Assembly: GCF_026191725.2 (NCBI RefSeq)
Contig: NZ_CP120863.1
Span: forward strand, 124,001 to 188,000
From: Roseibium porphyridii
GTDB lineage: Bacteria > Pseudomonadota > Alphaproteobacteria > Rhizobiales > Stappiaceae
Length of the DNA stretch: 64,000 nt
Direction of reading: 5' to 3'
This document shows, one piece after another, positions 52,729-61,321 of this stretch (the first letter of the stretch is position 1; each line of letters opens with the position of its first letter). The notes below the pieces were generated by a model that was not told the DNA's origin, ran no database searches, and saw nothing but the letters and a program-made list of their open reading frames with translations. Both the position numbers and the translations under genes were made by a program.

Positions 52729-53775
52729 ATGGGTTTCTGGCAAAACAAAAAGGTTCTGATCACAGGGCATACCGGTTTCAAAGGGGCCTGGCTTAGTGAA
52801 ATGCTGCTCGCTCGCGGCGCCCGGATCTTCGGAGTTGCCCTACCCCCAGAGGGCGACAAGAGCCTTTTTCAGCAACTCAAGCTGCACGAGCGCATGCAGG
52901 GTGCCTTTGTCGACATCCGCGATGCCGCGGCCTTGACAGCCGAAATCCGATCCTTTGACCCCGAAATCGTGCTTCATCTGGCAGCCCAGGCTCTGGTGCG
53001 ACGGTCCTACCGAGACCCTGTCGGCAACTGGGCCACCAATGTTATGGGCACCGTGCATCTGCTTGATACTTTGCGTCAACTGGACAAGCACGTCACTGCG
53101 GTGATCGTGACCACCGACAAGGTCTATGAAAACAACGAACGGGACTACGCCTATCACGAGAGCGATCCGCTTGGTGGTTATGACCCTTACTCGGCGTCGA
53201 AGGCTGCCTGCGAGCTTGTCTCGGCCAGCTGGCGCCGTTCCTTCGGCGGCGATAAGTTGAAGATCGCGACAGCACGCGCCGGCAATGTCATTGGCGGTGG
53301 TGACTGGTCGGAAGACCGGCTGGTTCCGGACATCATCCGCGCGCTCGAAAGCGGCAAGACCATCGAAATTCGCAATCCGGCTTCGATCCGACCTTGGCAA
53401 CATGTGCTTGATCCATTGGAGGGCTACCTGACGCTTGCCGAGAAGGTTGATCTGGCGACTGACGGGGCCTTTCAGACAGGCTATAATTTCGGTCCCGAAC
53501 CGGCTGACATTCACACTGTGGGCGCTCTGGCTGACACTATGATCCGCCATTGGCCCGGACACTGGATCGATGCCTCCGATCCCGATGCGGTGCATGAAGC
53601 AGGACGGCTCAACCTTTCGATCAACAAAGCCCGCAGCGAGCTTGGCTGGACACCCGTCTGGCAGTTTGAAGACGCCATCGACAAGACGGTGCGCTGGTAT
53701 CAAAAGGTGGCGTTGGGCGCAGATGCGCTAGAATTGACACAAGCTCAGATTGTTGCCTTTGAGGCCGCCAGATGA
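52729..53775 (+). CDS. rfbG: CDP-glucose 4,6-dehydratase
   Basis: NAD-dependent SDR-type dehydratase giving CDP-4-keto-6-deoxyglucose. The Rossmann motif VLITGHTGFKGAWLSEMLLA with the RfbG-typical TGFKGxWL, VTTDKVYENNERDYAYHESD, and the catalytic YDPYSASKAACELV (Tyr-x3-Lys) are present. NVIGGGDWSEDRLVPDIIRA and IRNPASIRPWQHVLDPLEGY are further family blocks. At 348 residues it has normal length. Its stop overlaps the next start (ATGA). Confidence 0.96.
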   Translation: MGFWQNKKVLITGHTGFKGAWLSEMLLARGARIFGVALPPEGDKSLFQQLKLHERMQGAFVDIRDAAALTAEIRSFDPEIVLHLAAQALVRRSYRDPVGNWATNVMGTVHLLDTLRQLDKHVTAVIVTTDKVYENNERDYAYHESDPLGGYDPYSASKAACELVSASWRRSFGGDKLKIATARAGNVIGGGDWSEDRLVPDIIRALESGKTIEIRNPASIRPWQHVLDPLEGYLTLAEKVDLATDGAFQTGYNFGPEPADIHTVGALADTMIRHWPGHWIDASDPDAVHEAGRLNLSINKARSELGWTPVWQFEDAIDKTVRWYQKVALGADALELTQAQIVAFEAAR

Positions 53776-54317
53776 TTTTCACACCTCTTGCGCTCGATGG
53801 CGCTTATCGCATCGACCTGGAGCGCCGTGGCGATAAACGCGGCTCCTTCGCTCGAATGTTCTGCCAGGAAGAGTTTCGGCGACATGGGCTGACAAGCATC
53901 TGGTCCCAGTGCAACGTCTCTCACAGCAAATTATCGGGTACGCTGCGCGGTATGCACTTTCAACGCCCTCCGAAAGCCGATGCGAAACTGGTCAAATGCA
54001 TGGCCGGCTCTGTCTTCGATGTCATTGTCGATTTACGACAGGGCTCTGAAACTTATGGGAATTGGGCTTCAGTCACGCTGACGGCAGATGGCGGTGAGAT
54101 GATCTATATTCCGAAAGGCTTTGCCCATGGCTTCCAGACCCTGGCGGAGAACGCACAGTTGCTGTATTTCCACTCCGACAGCTACAGCCCGGGCGACGAA
54201 GGCGGTCTTCACCATGCCGATGACCAAATCGGAATCGCATGGCCGCTGGAGGTCACCAGCCTCTCCGAACGCGACAAGACGCTGCCGACCCTTGCCAAGG
54301 TAAAGCCAATCTCATGA
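53772..54317 (+). CDS. RmlC-like nucleotide-sugar epimerase
   Basis: Cupin of the dTDP-4-dehydrorhamnose 3,5-epimerase family, 181 residues. RGSFARMFCQEEF, SGTLRGMHFQRPPKADAKLV (catalytic His), VFDVIVDLRQGSETYGNW and IYIPKGFAHGFQTL are family blocks, with Tyr-equivalents present. In this operon the substrate must be CDP-4-keto-6-deoxyglucose, so it probably epimerises C3 and/or C5. Four-base overlaps on both sides show translational coupling with rfbG and the methyltransferase gene. Confidence 0.9.
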   Translation: MIFTPLALDGAYRIDLERRGDKRGSFARMFCQEEFRRHGLTSIWSQCNVSHSKLSGTLRGMHFQRPPKADAKLVKCMAGSVFDVIVDLRQGSETYGNWASVTLTADGGEMIYIPKGFAHGFQTLAENAQLLYFHSDSYSPGDEGGLHHADDQIGIAWPLEVTSLSERDKTLPTLAKVKPIS

Positions 54318-55546
54318 CCCAGACTTGCCGCCACTGCGAAGCCGAACTGACCCGGCAATTTCTCGATCTTGGCTATGCCCCGCCATCAAATGCCTATCTC
54401 GAGGCCAGCGATCTGAGGGCACCAGAGACTACCTACCCGCTGCGCCTGATGGTCTGCGACAGCTGTTTTCTGGTACAAACGCAGGACTACACAGCAGCCG
54501 ACAGCCTGTTCGACAAGGACTATGCATATTTTTCTTCGACTTCAAAAGGATGGCTTGCCCACGCCGCCGCCTATGTAGAAATGATCCGGCAACGGCTTGA
54601 TCTGTCTCAGAACAGTTTTGTTGTCGAAGTAGCTTCGAATGACGGCTATCTGCTAAAAAATTTCGTCCAGGCTGGCATTCCGTGCCTGGGCATCGAGCCA
54701 ACGATATCTACGGCGAAAGCAGCTGAAACCCTCGGGATTCCGGTGGAACGACGGTTTTTTGGCGAAGCTTTAGCCCAAGAGCTTGCAGCGGTTGGCAAGA
54801 GGGCCGATCTGATCATCGGAAACAATGTCTATGCGCATGTACCAGAAATCAACGACTTCAGCCGCGGCTTGGCTAGCCTTTTGAAGCCGGAAGGCGTTGT
54901 TACTCTAGAATTTCCCCATCTGATGCGACTGGTTGAGTTCAGTCAGTTTGATACGGTCTATCATGAGCATTTTTCTTACCTGTCGCTGGGAACCGTTGCA
55001 CGTATCTTTGAAGCGGCGGGCCTGAAACTGTTTGACGTCGAAGAGCTGACCACCCATGGCGGCAGCCTTCGGGTCTATGGCTGCCGAGCAGAGAGCAGCT
55101 GGACCGTTACAGCCTCCGTGGAAGGCCTTTTGGAGGAAGAAAAACGGCGAGGCATGGACACCCCAGGCTATTACGCCGATTTCCAGGGTCGTGCAGAAGA
55201 GGTCAAGAACCGGGCATTGTCCTTCCTGCTCGAGGCCAAGCGTGAAGGCAAGAGCGTTGCCGGATATGGCGCGGCAGCCAAGGGCAACACTTTGTTGAAT
55301 TTTGCTGGCGTTGGACCAGACCTTTTACCGTTTGTGTGCGACGCTGCCCCGGCCAAACAGGGCAAGTTTCTGCCCGGGAGCCACATTCCTGTGCTGCCTC
55401 CCGAAGTGCTGACGGACAAAAGGCCGGACTACCTTATCATTCTGCCATGGAACATCGCCGAGGAAGTCCGGAAACAGAACGCTCTGCTCACGGAGAAAGG
55501 CACTCAGTTCGTGACCTTTGTTCCCGAAACCCATATTGTCGGATGA
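54314..55546 (+). CDS. Sugar C-methyltransferase (zinc-binding, TylC3/NovU-like)
   Basis: Three-part SAM methyltransferase of 410 residues: an N-terminal zinc-binding domain (CRHCEAEL and MVCDSCFLVQ), a central methyltransferase domain with VVEVASNDGYLLKNFVQAG (motif I), and a C-terminal C-methyltransferase domain (VAGYGAAAKGNTLLNFAGVG, DYLIILPWNIAEEV). This architecture belongs to enzymes that C-methylate keto-deoxy nucleotide sugars at C3 or nearby. The start overlaps the epimerase stop (ATGA). It implies that the operon makes a branched, C-methylated CDP sugar. Confidence 0.9.
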   Translation: MTQTCRHCEAELTRQFLDLGYAPPSNAYLEASDLRAPETTYPLRLMVCDSCFLVQTQDYTAADSLFDKDYAYFSSTSKGWLAHAAAYVEMIRQRLDLSQNSFVVEVASNDGYLLKNFVQAGIPCLGIEPTISTAKAAETLGIPVERRFFGEALAQELAAVGKRADLIIGNNVYAHVPEINDFSRGLASLLKPEGVVTLEFPHLMRLVEFSQFDTVYHEHFSYLSLGTVARIFEAAGLKLFDVEELTTHGGSLRVYGCRAESSWTVTASVEGLLEEEKRRGMDTPGYYADFQGRAEEVKNRALSFLLEAKREGKSVAGYGAAAKGNTLLNFAGVGPDLLPFVCDAAPAKQGKFLPGSHIPVLPPEVLTDKRPDYLIILPWNIAEEVRKQNALLTEKGTQFVTFVPETHIVG

Positions 55547-55589
55547 GCGCTTTGAAGTTGTTTTTTCAATTTACCGACACTGAGACTCG

Positions 55590-56081
55590 ATGACACTTCA
55601 GATCGATCCAACCGCACGTATTTCCACGCTGGCAGACATAGAGGACAGCGTACGCGGCACCGTCATTCGCATAGGTGCACGTTCGGTTGTCGACAGTTTC
55701 GTCAAGATCAAACCAGCCGGTGGCTCAGGAGATGTGGTCATCGGGGAAAGCGTGACCCTCAATTCGGGTTGTGTGATCTATACCGGCAACGGTCTGACAA
55801 TCGGCGACAACGTGGCCGTAGCGGCCAATTGCACTTTTGCACCCGTCAATCATGCCTTTGAAGATCGTGAAAGGCTAATTGTCGATCAAGGCTTCCAGCC
55901 CAGCAGGGGTGGTATCACCATCGGCGACGATGTCTGGATCGGAGCCAATTGCGTTTTTCTGGACGGAGCCGTCGTCAACACCGGCTGCGTCATTGCCGCC
56001 GGGACGGTGGTGAAAGGAAACGTCCCGGCCTATACGGTGATAGCCGGCAATCCCTGGCGTCAGATGGGAAAGCGGTCATGA
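55590..56081 (+). CDS. Hexapeptide-repeat acyltransferase (left-handed beta-helix)
   Basis: A 163-residue protein of hexapeptide repeats, for example VVIGESVTLNSGCVIYTGNG and ITIGDDVWIGANCVFLDGAV, then VIAAGTVVKGNVPAYTVIAG with a conserved NPWRQMGK end. PVNHAFEDRE carries the catalytic His typical of O-acetyltransferases. It probably acylates the deoxy sugar made by this operon or a glycan. The stop overlaps the next start (ATGA). Confidence 0.88.
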   Translation: MTLQIDPTARISTLADIEDSVRGTVIRIGARSVVDSFVKIKPAGGSGDVVIGESVTLNSGCVIYTGNGLTIGDNVAVAANCTFAPVNHAFEDRERLIVDQGFQPSRGGITIGDDVWIGANCVFLDGAVVNTGCVIAAGTVVKGNVPAYTVIAGNPWRQMGKRS

Positions 56082-56914
56082 AGGCAACTGTTCTCGGCTC
56101 AAGCGGGTTTGTCGGCAGCAATCTGACGAAATATCTACGGGGTATCGGCTATGACGTCGCGACACCAGGCCGATCTGAGGTAGCCAATCTGAAAGGCTCT
56201 CTCGGGCGGGTTTTCTATTGCATCGGCATGACCGGAAATTTCCGCGCACAGCCGATGGCTACAGTCGATGCACATGCGAGCGTCTTGGCGAGGTTTCTGG
56301 AAACCTGCGAATTCGAGTCCTTCGTGTATTTCTCCAGTACCCGGATCTATGCGAAAGCCGAGGGCCCTGAAGAAACCCATGAGGAAGCGCTGATCAAAGT
56401 CTGCCCTTCTGCGAACACGACCTACGATCTGTCCAAGATGCTGGGTGAAGCCCTTTGTCTCTCGCTCGAACGACCCTCTGTCAAGGTGATCCGGTTGTCC
56501 AACGTTTATGGCCCGAACCAAAGCAGAGCGACGTTTCTGGGGTCTCTACTTGAAGACCTGTCTCTGTCTGGCAAGGCCTCCATTCAGGAAAGCTCAGATT
56601 CGTCCAAGGACTATGTTGCCGTCTCCGACGTCGTCAAAATGGCTGAGAAGATCGCGCGCAGTGGCATTCACAGGATCTATAATGTTGCCAGCGGTCACCC
56701 GCTCAGCCACATTGAAATCGCCAGGACCGTTTTGGGAGAAGGTCTAGATTGCACCTTTTTGCCAGGCGGCGCGCGCAGGGTCTTTCCCAAGATCAACATT
56801 TCCAGACTAAAAAAAGAATTCGGCTTTAACCCGCGTCCCTTGCTTGACGATCTGCCGCAGCTGCTGCGCGCGGCCGGTGACGGGAGCGCGGCCCAATCAG
56901 GAGCAATTTTGTGA
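56078..56914 (+). CDS. NAD(P)-dependent epimerase/reductase
   Basis: Extended SDR of 278 residues with MKATVLGSSGFVGSNLTKYL, Ser in FVYFSSTRIY and TTYDLSKMLGEALCLS (Tyr-x3-Lys). VIRLSNVYGPNQSRATFLGS and IYNVASGHPLSHIEIAR are substrate-side blocks. In a deoxy-sugar operon a C4 keto-reductase is the most likely function, finishing the CDP sugar after methylation. The ATG at 56078 overlaps the acyltransferase stop; the longer frame has no homology. Confidence 0.88.
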   Translation: MKATVLGSSGFVGSNLTKYLRGIGYDVATPGRSEVANLKGSLGRVFYCIGMTGNFRAQPMATVDAHASVLARFLETCEFESFVYFSSTRIYAKAEGPEETHEEALIKVCPSANTTYDLSKMLGEALCLSLERPSVKVIRLSNVYGPNQSRATFLGSLLEDLSLSGKASIQESSDSSKDYVAVSDVVKMAEKIARSGIHRIYNVASGHPLSHIEIARTVLGEGLDCTFLPGGARRVFPKINISRLKKEFGFNPRPLLDDLPQLLRAAGDGSAAQSGAIL

Positions 56915-57702
56915 CCAATTCCAACGACCCGATCCGGCAATTCGAGATCGAACGTGAAACTCGCATCACGACTTACCGCGACCAGGAGGCCTGGCGAGCC
57001 CAGTCCAGGGATTGGATGAAGACTGCTTTCGACCAAAAGTACATGTACAACTTCGCTTGGGGTGGTCGACCGATTATCCAGCTGCCGACCGACATGGCGG
57101 TGTTTCAGGAAATCGTCTGGGAAACGAAGCCAGACCTGATCATCGAGACTGGCATCGCACATGGCGGCTCGCTGATCATGAGTGCATCGCTGTTGGCCAT
57201 GCTCGACTATTGTGATGCGGTCAAAAGCGGTGGTGTGGTGGATCCAAAGACGGCACGACGTCGTGTGCTCGGCATCGATATCGACATCCGTGCTCACAAC
57301 CGCGACGCCCTGACCAGCCATCCAATGTCGGCCAAGATCGATATGTTCGAAGGATCTTCGGTCGCCGACGAAATGATCAAGCGGGTGCATGATTACGCCA
57401 GGGACTACGAACGCATACTGGTGTGCCTAGACAGCAATCACACCCACGAACACGTCTTGGCAGAACTTAACGCTTATGCCGCGCTCGCGTCCAAGGACAG
57501 TTATTGCCTTGTCTTTGACACTGTGATCGAGGATCTGCCGGAGGATACGTTCCCGGACAGGCCATGGGCACCCGGCAACAATGCCAAGACTGCTGTTCAC
57601 GAATTCCTGAAATCCCATCCGGAATTCGCGATCGACCAGGAAATCAACAACAAGCTCCTGATTTCAGCTGCACCGGATGGCTGGCTAAAACGGGTAAGTT
57701 AA
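56911..57702 (+). CDS. CmcI/RhmK-like SAM-dependent protein (cephalosporin hydroxylase family)
   Basis: A 263-residue protein of the CmcI family, whose members are SAM-dependent O-methyltransferases in antibiotic and polysaccharide loci. LIIETGIAHGGSLIMSASLL is the SAM-binding loop; VLGIDIDIRAHNR, VLVCLDSNHTHEHVLAEL and YCLVFDTVIEDLPEDTFP carry metal-binding acids. The GTG start overlaps the previous stop (GTGA). As last gene of the CDP-sugar operon it likely O-methylates the sugar. Confidence 0.88.
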   Translation: MTNSNDPIRQFEIERETRITTYRDQEAWRAQSRDWMKTAFDQKYMYNFAWGGRPIIQLPTDMAVFQEIVWETKPDLIIETGIAHGGSLIMSASLLAMLDYCDAVKSGGVVDPKTARRRVLGIDIDIRAHNRDALTSHPMSAKIDMFEGSSVADEMIKRVHDYARDYERILVCLDSNHTHEHVLAELNAYAALASKDSYCLVFDTVIEDLPEDTFPDRPWAPGNNAKTAVHEFLKSHPEFAIDQEINNKLLISAAPDGWLKRVS

Positions 57703-57721
57703 CTCGTCAAGCATCAGAACC

Positions 57722-58630
57722 TCACCGCCGCATGTCGATGCAGTGATGCCTTATCGCAATCTGCCAGGACTGTCCATTTCTGGGTTCGCCGTCGAGATTG
57801 AACTGGACCGATTTTTCGGTTTCGATCTGAACATGGCGAACTCTTCGCATGATTAGACCATGCGTCAGATCGTCAGCTCCTCTGTCGAGGAGAGTTTGGA
57901 GGAGGTCGATGGCCTTTCCCGATTTTGGGAAAGGCAGGATTGTCAGGTCGAGGAAACCGTCATCCAGTTTGGCACGGGGGCAGAGGCGAATGCCGCCTCC
58001 GGCGCGGCGGCCGTTGCCGATGGCAAGCGCAAGAAAAGCGCCTTCCCACTCAAACCCTTCTGCCTCGATCCGTGCCTGACAGGCTGCAAGCTCGGAAAAG
58101 CGGTTGAGACCGGTAAATAGATAGGCAGCCCCGCCCAGCACGCGCTTCAGGTTGGGATCGGTCTGTGCCGTGACCTGCGTGCCGAACCCTCCAGTTGCCA
58201 TATTGACGAAGGAACAACCGTTGACCTCTCCGATATCCATCGGTTTGGCGCTGGCCCTTGCGGCAAATCGCAGACAGGAAGTGATGTCTGAAGGGTCAAG
58301 GCGAATGTGCCGTGCAAAATCATTGGCGGTACCAAGTGGCAAAACGGCAAAGGCGAAAGGGGGGCTTTCACCCACCGGCACGCTGTGCAGAACGGCATCC
58401 ACGACCTCGTGAAGCGTTCCATCGCCGCCACCACTGACCAGTGTGTCGATCTTTTGATCTTCATGATCCCTGAGGGCTTCCTGAGCCAACCGGGTGATAT
58501 CTCCGGCTTCGAAGGTGACCCGAACGGATACCACGTGTCCCATGGCCCGCACCGCCTCAACAGCAGAACGTACGTCGCTCCGGCCAGCAGATTTACCGTT
58601 TAGGATCAGACGCAGATGCTGTTTGTCCAA
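57722..58630 (-). CDS. YegS/DAGK-family lipid kinase
   Basis: Diacylglycerol-kinase-fold lipid kinase of 302 residues. LVSGGGDGTLHEVVDAVL is the nucleotide-binding motif, followed by AVLPLGTANDFARHIRL, VNMATGGFGTQVTAQTDPN and LDDGFLDLTILPFPK. LNLDGE-like end: VQFNLDGEPRNGQSWQI. It phosphorylates a membrane lipid, possibly diacylglycerol or phosphatidylglycerol. The start is a TTG with AAAGGAC before it. It converges on the CDP-sugar operon with 19 bases between stops. Confidence 0.9.
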   Translation of the reverse strand: MDKQHLRLILNGKSAGRSDVRSAVEAVRAMGHVVSVRVTFEAGDITRLAQEALRDHEDQKIDTLVSGGGDGTLHEVVDAVLHSVPVGESPPFAFAVLPLGTANDFARHIRLDPSDITSCLRFAARASAKPMDIGEVNGCSFVNMATGGFGTQVTAQTDPNLKRVLGGAAYLFTGLNRFSELAACQARIEAEGFEWEGAFLALAIGNGRRAGGGIRLCPRAKLDDGFLDLTILPFPKSGKAIDLLQTLLDRGADDLTHGLIMRRVRHVQIETEKSVQFNLDGEPRNGQSWQIAIRHHCIDMRR

Positions 58631-58825
58631 GGTTCTGTCCTTTCTGCCCGGGTGTTCGCGGTGATGTCTTCAGATCCGGTTCAGATAACCGATTGCACGG
58701 CGCATGTGGAGATGTTTCGAGCCAGATCAAGCGGCAGTCCAGTTTCAAGGTGCAGCACTCCGACCGTTGAGACGCGGCGGCAACGTCGTGCCCGGAACAT
58801 TCGCAAGCATAGCCGTCTTTGAAGG

Positions 58826-59749
58826 TCAACCAGGGAGCATGGTGTCCCGTGCGGTACGCGCAGCACGGGCTTCTTCCATCAACCATTGGCGAAATGCGGA
58901 AACAACCGGTCGCATGGTGCGCCCTTCCGGATAGACAAAATAATAAGCGCTTTGTTGCTGCACAGAAAGGTCGAACAGGCGCACCAGACGGCCGGAAGAG
59001 AGTTCCGCCTCGACGAAAAAGCGGGGAATGAGCGCAGCACCCGCATGATGGATGGCGGCCTCCGAGATCATGACAAACTGTTCGAAACGCGCGCCTTGGA
59101 ACGCTGCATCGGTTTCCACACCGGCAAGGTCGAACCATTGCCTCCAGGCAAACGGTCTCGTCGCCAGTTGCAGTCGCGGCACGCGGACAAGGTCCATGGG
59201 CGACCGAATCTCGTGCCTGTCCCGAAATGCCCGGGACGCGACCGGAATAACCTCTTCGTCGAACAAGTGTTCGGCGATCGCTCCGGCCCAGACCGGATCT
59301 CCATGATGAATTGCTCCATCGAACGGTTCTTCACCAAAATCGAAAGGCTGCAGGCGAACACTCAAGTTCAATCCGGCATCCGGATAACGGCGCGCAAAGC
59401 CTGCGAGCCGGGGAGCAAGCCATCGTGTGCCGAAGGTCGGCAGAACGGCAAGGTTCAGGACGTCTGCGCTACCGGCATAGGACATGACCTGGCGCGTGGC
59501 AGCAGTCATCTGCTCCAGGGCGCCGCGGATGTCGTGCAGATAAAGCCGGCCGGCGTCAGTCAGCACTATGCGCTGCCGCACACGGCGAAACAGCTCCACG
59601 CCAAGTCTGTCTTCCAGTTGGCGCACCTGTTTTGAGATCGCGCCCTGTGTCAGGTGCAGCTCTTCTGCGGCACGCGTGAAACTCAAATGTCGAGCTGCGC
59701 ATTCGAAGGCGATCAGCGTATCGGCAGGCGGGACGAATGCACGGCGCAT
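58826..59749 (-). CDS. LysR-family transcriptional regulator (GcvA-like), divergent from gcdH
   Basis: LysR regulator of about 307 residues. The N-terminal HTH reads LIAFECAARHLSFTRAAEEL and LTQGAISKQVRQLEDRLGVE, followed by the effector domain (LNLAVLPTFGTRWLAPRLAG), of the GcvA group. The ATG at 59749 follows GAAGG by about eight bases; an ATG at 59782 is also in frame. It is divergent from the glutaryl-CoA dehydrogenase gene, and an inverted repeat lies between them, so it probably controls glutarate/lysine breakdown. Confidence 0.9.
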   Translation of the reverse strand: MRRAFVPPADTLIAFECAARHLSFTRAAEELHLTQGAISKQVRQLEDRLGVELFRRVRQRIVLTDAGRLYLHDIRGALEQMTAATRQVMSYAGSADVLNLAVLPTFGTRWLAPRLAGFARRYPDAGLNLSVRLQPFDFGEEPFDGAIHHGDPVWAGAIAEHLFDEEVIPVASRAFRDRHEIRSPMDLVRVPRLQLATRPFAWRQWFDLAGVETDAAFQGARFEQFVMISEAAIHHAGAALIPRFFVEAELSSGRLVRLFDLSVQQQSAYYFVYPEGRTMRPVVSAFRQWLMEEARAARTARDTMLPG

Positions 59750-59796
59750 AGCAATTGCCTTCAGATCATTCCATTTTGTCATGAATGATGGAGCAG

Positions 59797-59820
59797 GTTT
59801 CGCTTTTCTGCAAACGAAAC
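59797..59820. promoter_or_regulatory. Candidate LysR-type operator GTTTCG-N12-CGAAAC
   Basis: A perfect 6-bp inverted repeat spaced by 12 bases, containing the T-N11-A pattern expected for LysR regulators. It lies 48 bp upstream of the LysR gene start and 87 bp upstream of gcdH, in the divergent spacer. Confidence 0.5.
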
Positions 59821-59906
59821 TGCACTAAAACCAGAGGAAACAGAATGAACACCGGTACGAGACACCGAATTCAGCAGCCTCGACAGCCCCGCGGGAGAAC
59901 ACAGTC

Positions 59907-61124
59907 ATGAATGCACCGGCTCAAATTAAATCCTCGCCAGCAGGCGGCGGCACATTCGATTGGCAGGATCCGTTCCAGCTGAGAAGCCAGCTAAACGAAG
60001 ATGAACAGCTGATCCAGGACACGGCGCGCGCCTTTGCGCAAGACAAACTTCAGCCGCGCATCATTGAGGCCTACCGGGAAGAAAAGACCGACCGGGAAAT
60101 CTTCAATGAAATGGGTGAACTTGGCCTGCTCGGCGTAACGTTACCGGAAGACTACGGTTGCGCAGGGGCATCTTACGTTTCTTATGGTGTTGTCGCGCGG
60201 GAAATTGAACGTGTCGACAGCGGTTACCGATCCATGATGAGCGTTCAATCATCGTTGGTCATGTATCCAATCTACGCTTATGGTTCGGAAGAACAGCGGC
60301 AGAAATACCTGCCAAAGCTTGCCACCGGCGAATATGTTGGATGTTTCGGCCTAACCGAACCTGACGCCGGTTCAGACCCTGCCGGTATGCGCACGCGTGC
60401 GGAAAAGACAGATGGCGGTTACCGGTTGACTGGCACCAAAATGTGGATCTCCAACGCTCCGATCGCCGATGTCTTTGTTGTGTGGGCAAAGTCTGAAGCG
60501 CATGACGGCGCCATCCGCGGGTTTGTGCTCGACAAGGGCACGAAAGGCCTCAGCGCTCCGAAAGTCGGCGGCAAACTCTCCCTGCGCGCTTCGATCACGG
60601 GCGAAATCGTCATGGACGGCGTAGACGTTGGCGAAGATGCCCTGTTGCCGAATGTTTCGGGTCTGAAAGGGCCGTTTGGTTGCTTGAATCGGGCTCGCTA
60701 CGGCATTGCGTGGGGTTCCATGGGCGCAGCTGAAGACTGTTGGACCCGTGCCCTGCAATATGGCCTCGACAGGGAACAGTTTGGCAGACCGCTGGCCCAG
60801 ACACAGCTTTTTCAGAAAAAACTAGCGGATATGCAGACCGAGATAACGCTCGGCCTTCAGGCAGCTCTCCGCGTCGGTCGTCTGTTCGACGCTGGCAATG
60901 TTGCTCCGGAGATGATCTCGCTCATCAAGCGCAACAATTGCGGCAAGGCGCTGGATATTGCCCGTCAGGCTCGCGACATGCACGGCGGCAACGGTATCCA
61001 GGAAGAGTATCATGTCATGCGCCATGCACAGAACCTGGAAACGGTGAACACCTATGAAGGAACGCATGACATCCATGCGCTGATCCTCGGTCGGGCACAG
61101 ACCGGCCTGCAGGCTTTCTTCTAA
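59907..61124 (+). CDS. gcdH: Glutaryl-CoA dehydrogenase
   Basis: FAD enzyme that oxidatively decarboxylates glutaryl-CoA to crotonyl-CoA in lysine and tryptophan breakdown. Diagnostic blocks: [40 protein letters not shown] (Arg binding the glutaryl carboxylate), [20 protein letters not shown], and [20 protein letters not shown] with the catalytic Glu in YEGTHD. At 405 residues it has normal length. It is preceded by a divergent LysR gene and a candidate operator. Function is well supported by these motifs. Confidence 0.95.
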   Translation: MNAPAQIKSSPAGGGTFDWQDPFQLRSQLNEDEQLIQDTARAFAQDKLQPRIIEAYREEKTDREIFNEMGELGLLGVTLPEDYGCAGASYVSYGVVAREIERVDSGYRSMMSVQSSLVMYPIYAYGSEEQRQKYLPKLATGEYVGCFGLTEPDAGSDPAGMRTRAEKTDGGYRLTGTKMWISNAPIADVFVVWAKSEAHDGAIRGFVLDKGTKGLSAPKVGGKLSLRASITGEIVMDGVDVGEDALLPNVSGLKGPFGCLNRARYGIAWGSMGAAEDCWTRALQYGLDREQFGRPLAQTQLFQKKLADMQTEITLGLQAALRVGRLFDAGNVAPEMISLIKRNNCGKALDIARQARDMHGGNGIQEEYHVMRHAQNLETVNTYEGTHDIHALILGRAQTGLQAFF

Positions 61125-61321
61125 CGACGTCGAACATCTAAACTTTGCCATCGGCGTCTTGCCGGATGCTCCGATACGCAGATTGCTTCGAGGAATGCTT
61201 CATTCCCCTTCACTCAAGGATGCGAGCTGAAGCATGCAACGATTGAGAGCCGGAAAGGCGCTGATCAGTGCAACGGCGATGGTTCGTTGGTCTGCCTCAA
61301 TCGTTTGGCGGAGTGACGGTG

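Noticed and set aside
52840..53703. 287-residue minus-strand frame opposite rfbG
   Set aside because: Shadow of rfbG with no recognisable domain.
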